A stretch of 6,272 nucleotides of DNA from JAYEHK01 sp034659475 (GTDB lineage Bacteria; Bacillota; Syntrophomonadia; Syntrophomonadales; Syntrophomonadaceae): positions 1-6,272 of the forward strand of contig JAYEHK010000020.1 in the NCBI GenBank assembly GCA_034659475.1, in the 5' to 3' direction. Of the stretch, positions 1 to 5,707 are shown one piece after another (the stretch's first letter is position 1; every line of letters begins with the position of its first letter). Position numbers and translations under genes: made by a program. The notes below the pieces were generated by a model. The model was not told the origin of the DNA and did not search any database. It worked only from the letters and a program-made list of their open reading frames with translations.

Positions 1-1
1 A

Positions 2-94
2 GGAGTGACACCAATTATGTATAATGCAGGTAATTTTTATTTCAGTAAAGGGATAACAATGCCTGTTTGGTTTGAAAATTGGTATAATAAGTAA
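2..94 (+). CDS. C-terminal end of an unrecognised ORF, or a 25-aa small ORF
   Basis: The frame is open from the left edge to a TAA at 92-94 and gives 30 residues rich in Asn and aromatics, ending PVWFENWYNK. I do not recognise a family. Two readings are possible. It may be the tail of a gene that begins outside the window. Alternatively, AGGAG at 1-5 lies 11 nt before an ATG at 17-19 and could start a 25-residue peptide. An open stretch this short can arise by chance in AT-rich DNA, so support is modest. No terminator-like hairpin follows it. Confidence 0.4.
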   Translation, partial: GVTPIMYNAGNFYFSKGITMPVWFENWYNK

Positions 95-351
95 ATTGAC
101 TTATTTATTTTTTTAACATGCCTTATATGATTAGTGGCGTTGATAAGCATTCAATAGAACAGAACGACGTTCAATTATTTATTACATATTTATCCATAAA
201 TACAAAAAGTCCTTTAAATAATCAAAAAAATGTTAAAATTTATGCAATTTCCTGATCCTTATATTGTTGAGTAGCGGCATAGATAATGTTTTATAATAAG
301 CAGTAGAGCAAACTGCGACAATGGATTGTGAGGGCTGTGGATGAAAAATAG
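95..351. other. AT-rich intergenic stretch without a gene
   Basis: No convincing ORF is present on either strand, and base composition is visibly more AT-rich than the coding DNA to the right. It holds a short palindrome GAACGACGTTC at 162-172, a TATAAT at 292-297 without a well-spaced -35 box (the best is TTGAGT at 267-272, 19 nt away), and a 5-bp hairpin GCAGT/ACTGC near 300-317. The composition change close to the broken start of the kinase pseudogene suggests a deletion or insertion junction around 330-352. That is inference. Confidence 0.45.
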
Positions 352-1296
352 GAGAGTAAGTGGGAAGAGTTTTCGGAAACCGTCTGGCAGGAATTGGACT
401 ATGTTCAGGAAGGGCATAATGCCGAAACCATTGCTAATAATACCAAAGACAATGATGATGTAATGTTTCCTGATATTTATTGTGCTTACACGACCCGACG
501 AGTGTTGACCATGGAATTTATGCAGGGGATAAAAATCAGCCGTTACGATGAACTGGATCGCCTTGGAGTGGATCGAAAAAAATTAGGCAGACTGCTGATC
601 TCGGTTTACTGTCAGCAGATTTTGACAGATGGTTTTTTTCACGCGGATCCGCATCCTAGGAAACTATTTGTAAGTGAGGATGGCAAACTCATCATGGTAG
701 ATTTTGGGATGGTGGGTATGATCTCTGAAGAGCTCAAAGGACAACTGCTTGAGCTTGCTGTGCATGTTATACAAAAGCAGTATATTGAGGTGACCGAGGA
801 TCTCAAAAAGATGGGCTTTTTGCGCAGTTATGCGGATAACAAAGTGGTGTCGCGTCTGTTGGCTGCAGTTATTGAGCGGTTTCTGGGAGATGGGAAGAAG
901 ATGGGAGATGCTGCGTTCATGGGGCTGTTGGACGATATTGAAGCGCTTGTGTATGAACAGCCCTTTCAGATTCCAGGTAACTACACCTTTCTTGGACGGG
1001 CAGCGGGGACACTCTATGGATTGTGTCTGGGCATTGATCCCGAGAATAACTTTTTAGATGCGATCAAACCTTATCTGAACGATTTTATCGGGGGAAAGAA
1101 ACGGATGTTCGATAAGGTGAAAGAAGAAGGGGAGGCGTGGCTTCGGTCTGCCGTGATGGTTCCATCCCTTGCTGCAAGGGTGCTCCAACAGGCAGATCAG
1201 GGAGAATTAACCGTACGGGTTCCGTTCCATTCTCTGCTGGAAAGCAGTCGAGATAATACAGCTGCGTTACGCATGTTATCCTGGGCGGTTGTTTAA
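352..1296 (+). pseudogene. Truncated ABC1/AarF/UbiB-family kinase pseudogene
   Basis: Intact bacterial members are usually about 500-560 residues, carry an atypical protein-kinase-like fold and end in transmembrane helices; they are tied to isoprenoid quinone or lipid metabolism at the membrane. Here a stop (TAG 349-351) lies in frame just before family-like sequence (FSETVWQELDYVQEGHNAE). The first candidate start is a TTG at 394 with no ribosome binding site, so the N-terminal half, including the ATP-binding KxGQ region, is missing. Recognisable parts are MEFMQGIKI and the HADPHP motif (codons 640-657), then DFG (700-708). The usual ADPHPGN reads ADPHPRK (AGG AAA at 658-663), which removes the Asn expected to bind metal. 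The C-terminus stops at 1294-1296 after LSWAVV, where membrane helices would be expected. The roughly 315 codons hold no internal stop, so decay may be recent, or a truncated protein may still be made. Family assignment is firm and non-function is strongly inferred. Confidence 0.85.
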
Positions 1297-1389
1297 GTTG
1301 GTTAATTAGAAAATAGACACGGATAACGCGGATTTATTAGTTGGACAGTTGGAACGTTGAAGTGGGTTAATTAGAAAATAGGAACCGAA

Positions 1390-1485
1390 AACGCTGATGT
1401 TCGCTGATTACCGCTGATTTACGCTGTTCTTTTTTATAATATATAAAACAGCGTTTATCTGCGGTAATCAGCGTAAATCTGCGTT
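1390..1485. repeat. 39-bp imperfect hairpin with decamer periodicity
   Basis: The left arm 1390-1428 and right arm 1447-1485 pair over 39 nt with about six mismatches around an AT-rich loop at 1429-1446. Each arm is itself a run of 10-nt units: ACGCTGATGT, TCGCTGATTA and CCGCTGATTT on the left, and GCGTTTATCT, GCGGTAATCA and GCGTAAATCT on the right. Pairing may continue outward, since GGAAC at 1381-1385 matches GTTCC at 1491-1495. A further single copy of the unit (AACGCTGATGA) lies at 1700-1710. Confidence 0.8.
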
Positions 1486-1525
1486 AAAATTGTTCCCATC
1501 TCTGTTTACCCCGTATTGTGTCGTC

Positions 1526-1584
1526 AAGCCTGACCCCCTCGCCACAACCACCGATGAAAATGAGTGAGAAGTAAGGCCTGCCCC
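1526..1584. repeat. Two degenerate GGGGTCAGGCTT-type copies
   Basis: AAGCCTGACCCC (1526-1537) and AAGGCCTGCCCC (1573-1584) are near-copies in the same orientation within the right half of the element at 1297-1658. On the - strand they read GGGGTCAGGCTT and GGGGCAGGCCTT, a style of motif seen in intergenic REP-like repeats of many bacteria. Between them is a TGAGTGAGAAGTAAGG stretch that resembles the heptad repeats elsewhere in the window. Confidence 0.35.
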
Positions 1585-1796
1585 TTAACCGATAAATAAT
1601 ATCCGTGTTAATCCGTTAAATCCGTGTTTATTTCAACGTCTATTTTCTAACTAATCAAGGTTCAAATAATAATTTTGCGGATATTTATTAAGCTCGATCA
1701 ACGCTGATGACCGAGCCTTATTTTGCGCAAAAATTCCGATTGAACACTAAAAGGACCGTGCCTGTGATATATAAGCACACCTGCTTGCGGCTTACA

Positions 1797-1802
1797 TATA
1801 AT
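1797..1802 (+). promoter_or_regulatory. Candidate -10 box for the ABC importer
   Basis: A perfect TATAAT lies 55 nt before the TTG start of the substrate-binding protein gene. No good -35 hexamer stands 16-18 nt upstream, so an activator would probably be needed. A hairpin formed by TAAGCTCG (1689-1696) and CGAGCCTTA (1712-1720), followed by TTTTG, lies further upstream and may separate this gene from the repeat element. I see no thiamine (TPP) or SAM riboswitch motifs in 1660-1856. Confidence 0.3.
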
Positions 1803-1856
1803 ACATTAGGTACTAAAGTAGGGACCTTTTGGAGAGAAGGAGAGGGGAGATCGGTT

Positions 1857-2876
1857 TTGTTTAGAAGGTTGATGATTGGGATTGTTATTACGATGTTTGC
1901 CATGAGCTCGATGGTAGGATGTGGTCAACAGGGGAATACGACGGAGGATCTGACAAAGGTCAGGCTGGTTGAGGTAGTTCATTCCATCTTCTATGCGCCT
2001 CAATATGTGGCTATAAATCAAGGCTTTTTTGAGGAAGAAGGTCTGGACATCGAACTTACCACGGCCCAGGGATCAGATAAGGTGATCACGGCACTCCTGT
2101 CGGGAACAGGGGATATTGGACTGGGCGGGTCAGAAGCCCCGATCTACGTTTATCAACAGGGGCAGGAAGATTATGTTATGAATTTTGCGCAGTTAACCCA
2201 GTGTGACGGTTCTTTTCTGGTAGGACGTCAGCCAGATTCTGATTTTCGGTGGGAGAACGTTAGAGGAAAAACCATTATTGGCGGAAGACCAGGGGGAATG
2301 CCGGAAATGGTGCTGGAATATATTCTGAAAAAGCATGGCTTAACACCGGGTGAAGATGTTGAAATTATTACTAATTTGCAATTTACAGCGACAGCTGGAG
2401 CTTTTAAAGGAGGAACAGGAGACTATGTGGCGCTCTTTGAACCGACGGCTACCATGCTGGAAAAACAGGGGGCAGGACATGTGGTTGCTTCCATTGGAGC
2501 GAGCAGTGGAGAAATTCCCTACACGGTGTATATGGCCAGAAAAAGCAAGCTGGAAGAAGATCCGGGGATGATTCAGCATTTTACCAATGGGTTGTATGAG
2601 GGACAGATTTGGGTTGAACAGCATAGCCCAGAGGAAATTGCTCGGGAGATTGCACCATTTTTCCCGGATGCGGATATGGATGGTTTAACACAGGTTGTGG
2701 CACGGTATAAAGCGCAGGATACCTGGAGTTCCAATCCCGTCATGAGTGAACAGGCTTTTGTATATGCCCAGGATATTATACAAACGGCAGGAGAATTGGA
2801 AGAGACGGTTGAACCAGATATTCTTATTAATCACCGTTTTGCCAAAAAAGCTGTTTTGCTCTACGAGGATATATAA
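1857..2876 (+). CDS. ABC transporter substrate-binding lipoprotein, SsuA/TauA/ThiY-like (NMT1 family)
   Basis: This is the extracytoplasmic receptor of the importer encoded by the next two genes, anchored to the outer face of the membrane by a lipid. The start chosen is TTG 1857, 7 nt after AGGGGAG (1843-1849). It gives 339 residues and places a signal peptide directly at the N-terminus: basic FRRL, a hydrophobic core, then lipobox MVGC with the lipidated Cys at residue 22. An ATG at 1707 in the same frame would add 50 residues of non-signal sequence and has no ribosome binding site. The mature part opens with FYAPQYVAINQGFFEEEGLD (residues 45-64), the hallmark of NMT1-like (COG0715) receptors. 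GTGDIGLGG and a Gly-rich GGRPGGMPE segment also fit the family. The substrate is not deducible: sulfonates, pyrimidines, nitrate-like and other small molecules are all used by relatives. The fold and role are secure. Confidence 0.9.
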   Translation: MFRRLMIGIVITMFAMSSMVGCGQQGNTTEDLTKVRLVEVVHSIFYAPQYVAINQGFFEEEGLDIELTTAQGSDKVITALLSGTGDIGLGGSEAPIYVYQQGQEDYVMNFAQLTQCDGSFLVGRQPDSDFRWENVRGKTIIGGRPGGMPEMVLEYILKKHGLTPGEDVEIITNLQFTATAGAFKGGTGDYVALFEPTATMLEKQGAGHVVASIGASSGEIPYTVYMARKSKLEEDPGMIQHFTNGLYEGQIWVEQHSPEEIAREIAPFFPDADMDGLTQVVARYKAQDTWSSNPVMSEQAFVYAQDIIQTAGELEETVEPDILINHRFAKKAVLLYEDI

Positions 2877-2893
2877 TCTTGTAAGCTGTTGAG

Positions 2894-2969
2894 TACTAAG
2901 TTCTTTAGTAAGGGGTAATGAGTGAGGGGTGAGGGGGGATTTTGACGCGTAGTGTTTAACACCTCACCC
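2894..2969. repeat. Intercistronic hairpins with G-rich heptad repeat
   Basis: Four units in exact 7-nt register, TAAGGGG, TAATGAG, TGAGGGG and TGAGGGG, occupy 2909-2936. GGGTGAGG (2927-2934) can pair with CCTCACCC (2962-2969). A smaller hairpin TACTAA/TTAGTA (2894-2910) precedes them. There is no T-run, so this does not look like a simple terminator. It lies between the receptor gene and the ATPase gene of one operon, where it could protect the upstream message from 3' decay and set a higher level of receptor than of channel. That role is inferred by analogy with the REP between malE and malF. Confidence 0.6.
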
Positions 2970-3025
2970 ATTTTCATAGATGGTTGTTTCCTGTTGGCAT
3001 TGATGGTTTGTGAGAAGAAGGGGAG

Positions 3026-3787
3026 ATGATTGACATCAGCGCGTATCAGGTGGAATTGGATCATGTTTCTATGGTTTATCAGTCTCCAACAACTGAAACT
3101 GTAGCGATTGCAGACGTATCCCTGGGGGTAAAGCCGGGTGAGTTTGTCTCTATTGTTGGTCCCAGTGGTTGTGGCAAATCTACCCTCCTGGATATCATTT
3201 GTAGTCTGGTAACACCCACTCGGGGAACGGTTCGGATGAATAGCCGCGTGGGTTACATGCTGCAGCGGGATCATTTATTGGAATGGCGATCCATTTTACA
3301 AAATTGTATGCTGGGTCCAGAGCTCCAGGGACACAATTTAAAAGAGGCGCGTGAGTATGTCAATCACCTTCTTCGTGCGTATGGTCTGCATGATTTTACT
3401 AATCATTATCCACGGCAGTTATCAGGGGGGATGCGTCAGCGCGCCGCGCTGATTCGAACGCTGGCCGTAAAGCCGGATGTACTGCTCCTGGATGAGCCGT
3501 TTTCGTCACTGGATTATCAGACGCGTTTGGCGGTTGCAGATGAGGTGTGGACCATTTTACAGAAGGAAGGCAAAACGGCCATCCTGGTTACCCATGATAT
3601 TGCAGAAGCCATTTCTATGGCTGATCGTGTGGTGGTGTTGACGGCGCGACCAGCCAGTGTGAAGAAAACCATCCCCATTGTCATGACCAGTGAAGGCCCT
3701 CCATTGATGCGACGCCAGGACGAACGGTTTCGGGAGTATTTTGATATGATCTGGAAGGAGCTTGATATCCATGTCAGCATGGTCTGA
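3026..3787 (+). CDS. ABC transporter ATP-binding protein, SsuB/TauB/ThiZ-like
   Basis: This is the cytoplasmic ATPase that powers the importer. It has 253 residues, normal for the family, with all motifs intact: Walker A GPSGCGKST (45-53), Q-loop Gln80 in YMLQRDHLLEW, signature LSGGMRQR (132-139), Walker B LLLDEP (153-158), D-loop SSLD (160-163) and switch His190 in VTHD. The Q-loop form with HLLEW is typical of the nitrate/sulfonate/taurine branch (COG1116). The ATG at 3026 is the first start after an in-frame TGA at 3011-3013. The purine-rich run AAGAAGGGGAG (3015-3025) abuts it directly, so spacing is tight and initiation may be weak. Its 3' end overlaps the permease gene by 17 nt, which suggests translational coupling. 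Function as an importer ATPase is secure; the substrate is unknown. Confidence 0.95.
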   Translation: MIDISAYQVELDHVSMVYQSPTTETVAIADVSLGVKPGEFVSIVGPSGCGKSTLLDIICSLVTPTRGTVRMNSRVGYMLQRDHLLEWRSILQNCMLGPELQGHNLKEAREYVNHLLRAYGLHDFTNHYPRQLSGGMRQRAALIRTLAVKPDVLLLDEPFSSLDYQTRLAVADEVWTILQKEGKTAILVTHDIAEAISMADRVVVLTARPASVKKTIPIVMTSEGPPLMRRQDERFREYFDMIWKELDIHVSMV

Positions 3788-4580
3788 AAAATCGCCTGAA
3801 CGCAAGGCCTATCTGCGAAGCAGATACCGTCACTATGTCCTGGTGCTTGTGAGTCAGATGCTCATATTAATTGGTTTTGTTCTCCTATGGGAACTGGTAG
3901 CTGACAGAAGGTGGATTGACCCGTTTATTACATCACAACCGACGCGAATGTGGGCAACGCTGTTACATCTTCATCAGAATGGAACCCTTTATACCCATGT
4001 AGGGGTGACCCTGATGGAAACCTTCTGGGGATTTAGTTTGGGTATGCTAGGGGGCTTCCTATGTGCGGTATTACTCTGGTGGTCAAGGATGTTTCAGGAA
4101 ATCAGCGAGCCCTATCTGGTGATTCTAAACGCTTTGCCGAAAGTTGCCTTAGGTCCGGTTCTGATTGTCTGGTTGGGAAACGGATCTGCCGCGATTATCG
4201 GCATGGCGATTCTGATCTCTATTGTTGTAACGATTATTAGCATGGTGAGTGGTTTTATGGAGGTAGACCCGGACAAAATCAAACTGCTGCATTCCTTTGG
4301 GGCCTCACGTCTGCAAATATTGTTAAAGGTTGTTCTGCCTTCCAGTTTGAATTCCATCATTGCTGCCTTCAAGGTGAATGTAGGTCTGTGTCTGGTGGGG
4401 GTGATTATGGGTGAATTCCTGGTTTCTCAAGCAGGTCTTGGGTATTTGATCGTATATGGAAGCCAGGTTTTTAAACTGGATCTGGTTATGACCAGCATAC
4501 TCATTCTCGCGGTAATAGCTGCCATCTTGTATATCATTGTCTCCTATGTGGGAAAACGCCTGCTTCACTGGCAAAAGTAG
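3771..4580 (+). CDS. ABC transporter permease, SsuC/TauC/ThiX-like
   Basis: This is the inner-membrane channel subunit of the importer (binding-protein-dependent transport permease family). From ATG 3771 it has 269 residues, a normal length, with about six hydrophobic segments: near the N-terminus (MLILIGFVLLWELVA), then roughly LGMLGGFLCAVLLWW, ALGPVLIVWLG, IIGMAILISIVVTIISMV, LCLVGVIMGEFLV and the C-terminal SILILAVIAAILYIIV. The cytoplasmic coupling loop reads LLHSFGASRLQ followed by LKVVLP, matching the EAA-type motif that docks on the ATPase. ATG 3771 was chosen because AAGGAG (3755-3760) stands 10 nt upstream; the in-frame TTG at 3762 is only 1 nt from that site. It overlaps the ATPase gene, as expected for partner subunits. 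No convincing terminator follows within 4581-4751. Confidence 0.93.
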   Translation: MSAWSEKSPERKAYLRSRYRHYVLVLVSQMLILIGFVLLWELVADRRWIDPFITSQPTRMWATLLHLHQNGTLYTHVGVTLMETFWGFSLGMLGGFLCAVLLWWSRMFQEISEPYLVILNALPKVALGPVLIVWLGNGSAAIIGMAILISIVVTIISMVSGFMEVDPDKIKLLHSFGASRLQILLKVVLPSSLNSIIAAFKVNVGLCLVGVIMGEFLVSQAGLGYLIVYGSQVFKLDLVMTSILILAVIAAILYIIVSYVGKRLLHWQK

Positions 4581-4751
4581 GAAGAAAAAAGAATTTCCTG
4601 AAGGAAAATGATAGAACGAAGTAGAATTAAAAATGCATGATTAAATGAAAAAAATTGAAGGTGAGGGGAGATAAACGTACCCATAGAAAGAGGTAAAACT
4701 ACATGTGGCATCGTTTCGTGTAGATGGATTTTGTAAAAGGGAGGGTAAACA
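4581..4751. other. Intergenic stretch after the importer genes
   Basis: No gene is visible. It contains a 5-bp hairpin TTTCC/GGAAA (4594-4607) without a T-run, a single TGAGGGG-like unit near 4661-4667, and an imperfect inverted repeat CTACATG (4699-4705)/CGTGTAG (4717-4723), separated by 11 nt, which could be an operator for the next gene. No well-spaced promoter stands out. Confidence 0.4.
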
Positions 4752-5006
4752 ATGTTGAACTACCATTTTGAAATTTTACAGGTTCATGCATTAAAACGGC
4801 ATAAACTTGCAGGAACCAGGGACTATGAGACAAAAGTGGTGATTCATAAAGATGAAAAAATAGTGTATGATGGAACAATCAATGTCAGAAGGAACAAAGA
4901 AGGTGTTTTCCCTGATGTTGATGCAATAAATGATAAGGCCTTGACTCCATCTATCCGCAAAGAACTAAGTAAAAAACTGAAAGAATACATAAAAAAAGCT
5001 AAGTAA
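4752..5006 (+). CDS. Small basic protein of unknown function (84 aa)
   Basis: I do not recognise a family. The ATG at 4752 is well supported: GGGAGG (4739-4744) lies 7 nt upstream, and a hairpin terminator follows the stop. The N-terminal 60 residues look like alternating beta strands (FEILQVHALKRHKL, ETKVVIHKDEKIVYDGTINV), and the last 20 form a strongly Lys-rich amphipathic helix (IRKELSKKLKEYIKKAK). There are no Cys, no signal peptide and no membrane segment, so the product is probably a cytosolic protein that may bind nucleic acid or a partner protein. Codons are more A-rich than in the flanking importer genes. It stands alone, between a 171-nt gap and its own terminator. Confidence 0.7.
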   Translation: MLNYHFEILQVHALKRHKLAGTRDYETKVVIHKDEKIVYDGTINVRRNKEGVFPDVDAINDKALTPSIRKELSKKLKEYIKKAK

Positions 5007-5028
5007 AAACATTATAGAACGGAGAGAA

Positions 5029-5062
5029 AAAGCCGCCTGAATCGGAATAGGTGGCTTTCTTC
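5029..5062 (+). terminator. Hairpin terminator after the 84-aa gene
   Basis: AAAGCCGCC (5029-5037) pairs with GGTGGCTTT (5050-5058) over 9 bp with one G-U pair, around a 12-nt loop, followed by a pyrimidine-rich CTTCT. It starts 22 nt after the stop codon. The T-run is interrupted, so efficiency may be partial. Confidence 0.7.
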
Positions 5063-5070
5063 TATGGAAA

Positions 5071-5154
5071 TGAGGTGAGGAGTGAGGGGTTAGGAGTCAG
5101 GCGCCAGGCGCCAGGCATTGTCCTTACTCCTAACCCCTAACCCCTAACCCCTTA
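5071..5154. repeat. 84-nt palindromic array of twelve heptads
   Basis: The stretch divides without remainder into twelve 7-nt units. The left half has AGG-led units (such as AGGAGTG, AGGGGTT and AGGAGTC), the centre has two identical AGGCGCC units, and the right half has complementary units (CTCCTAA, two CCCCTAA, CCCCTTA). The left segment 5077-5101 pairs with 5122-5146 with about three mismatches, so the array folds into a long hairpin capped by the GC-rich centre. The - strand reads TTAGGGG repeats, which could also form a G-quadruplex. It lies between a terminator and the kinase gene. Confidence 0.85.
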
Positions 5155-5203
5155 CAAAAAAAGTCTTTTTGCTGACGCAAATGAACAAAGGAGTGCTTTG
5201 GAG

Positions 5204-5671
5204 ATGCTTGAACCTCAAAGACAACCGGTTATGACAATAATGATTGGCCTTCCTCGAGCGGGCAAAACAACCTATGCCAATAAAAACAAAGGACAGGCAG
5301 TGATTCTATGTGCGGATGAGCTTCGTTATCTAGTCTATAATCAGCGATTCTGGGGCGAAGGTGAACCTTTGATGTGGAGTATTCACGATATAATTCTGAA
5401 AATGCTCTTACAGCAGGGGGCGGATGTGGTTATTGACGAAACAAATTATACGTGGGAGAGTCGAGAACCGCTCATTTCACTGGCGAAAGAATATGGGTAT
5501 TGGGTACAGGGGGTTGTTCTTTCAACTCCACGCGAGGTGTGTATTGGCAGGGCTCAGGCAGAAGGTTATTCCCGAATTATTCCCTTTATCAGAAAGTTGA
5601 GCGAAATGTTTGATATGCCTTCGCTGGCGGAAGGTCTTGACCATGTTTTGTTTGTGGAACGAAAAGATTGA
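5204..5671 (+). CDS. Stand-alone P-loop kinase (AAA_33 / polynucleotide-kinase-like ATPase)
   Basis: A small cytosolic ATP-binding protein of 155 residues. Walker A GLPRAGKTT is at residues 15-23, ADELR at 37-41 is in the place where relatives bind substrate, and the Walker B-like strand VVIDETN is at 75-81. An Arg-containing lid region CIGRAQ follows at 113-118, and the tail IRKLSEMFDMP matches the pattern seen at the end of this family. Relatives phosphorylate nucleic acid 5' ends or small molecules; the substrate here cannot be read. The start chosen is ATG 5204, 10 nt after AAAGGAG (5187-5193). The in-frame TTG at 5198 is only 4 nt from that site. It is not a full zeta toxin, being shorter and without an epsilon-like antitoxin beside it. 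The gene stands alone behind the heptad palindrome. Confidence 0.85.
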   Translation: MLEPQRQPVMTIMIGLPRAGKTTYANKNKGQAVILCADELRYLVYNQRFWGEGEPLMWSIHDIILKMLLQQGADVVIDETNYTWESREPLISLAKEYGYWVQGVVLSTPREVCIGRAQAEGYSRIIPFIRKLSEMFDMPSLAEGLDHVLFVERKD

Positions 5672-5686
5672 AAATTACATCTTTTC
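5661..5686 (+). terminator. AT-rich hairpin at the kinase stop codon
   Basis: GAAAAGAT (5661-5668) pairs perfectly with ATCTTTTC (5679-5686) around a 10-nt loop that begins with the stop codon. It lacks a following T-run and is AT-rich, so it is a weak terminator at best, or simply a mRNA end structure. Confidence 0.3.
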
Positions 5687-5707
5687 ATAACCTGCTAGGA
5701 AAAAATC

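Larger units (their letters stand above)
1297..1658. repeat. Nested inverted-repeat element, MITE-like, built of 10-nt units
   Basis: The outer arms share TTAGAAAATAGAC: a left copy at 1297-1316, a second direct copy at 1362-1381, and an inverted copy at 1640-1658. Inside these, ACACGGATAACGCGGATTTA (1317-1336) faces repeated ATCCGTGTTA-type units at 1601-1629. The centre is a long hairpin at 1390-1485. There is no ORF inside, so it resembles a non-autonomous element or a REP/MITE-type repeat. It begins immediately after the stop codon of the kinase pseudogene. I could not define a target-site duplication, so the exact ends are uncertain. Confidence 0.6.

Noticed and set aside
1707..1856. In-frame ATG at 1707 as start of the substrate-binding protein
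   Set aside because: It would put 50 residues before the lipoprotein signal peptide, lies in a hairpin and has no ribosome binding site, whereas TTG 1857 has AGGGGAG 7 nt upstream.
1660..1856. Thiamine or SAM riboswitch ahead of the importer
   Set aside because: None of the conserved motifs of those riboswitches are visible, only a short hairpin and a TATAAT.
3762..3770. TTG 3762 as permease start
   Set aside because: It is 1 nt from AAGGAG, too close for initiation; ATG 3771 has a workable spacing.
3517..3805. Antisense ORFs opposite the ATPase and permease genes
   Set aside because: They mirror strong conserved genes on the + strand, have no ribosome binding sites and no recognisable protein features.
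4594..4607. Terminator after the permease gene
   Set aside because: The stem is only 5 bp with no T-run.
5071..5154. CRISPR array
   Set aside because: The units are 7 nt, contiguous and palindromic as a whole; there are no spacers of 25-40 nt and no cas genes.
5198..5203. TTG 5198 as kinase start
   Set aside because: It is only 4 nt from AAAGGAG; ATG 5204 is a better codon with workable spacing.
4752..5671. Toxin-antitoxin pair of the 84-aa protein and the P-loop kinase
   Set aside because: The genes are separated by a terminator and the heptad palindrome, are not cotranscribed in appearance, and the kinase is shorter than zeta toxins.
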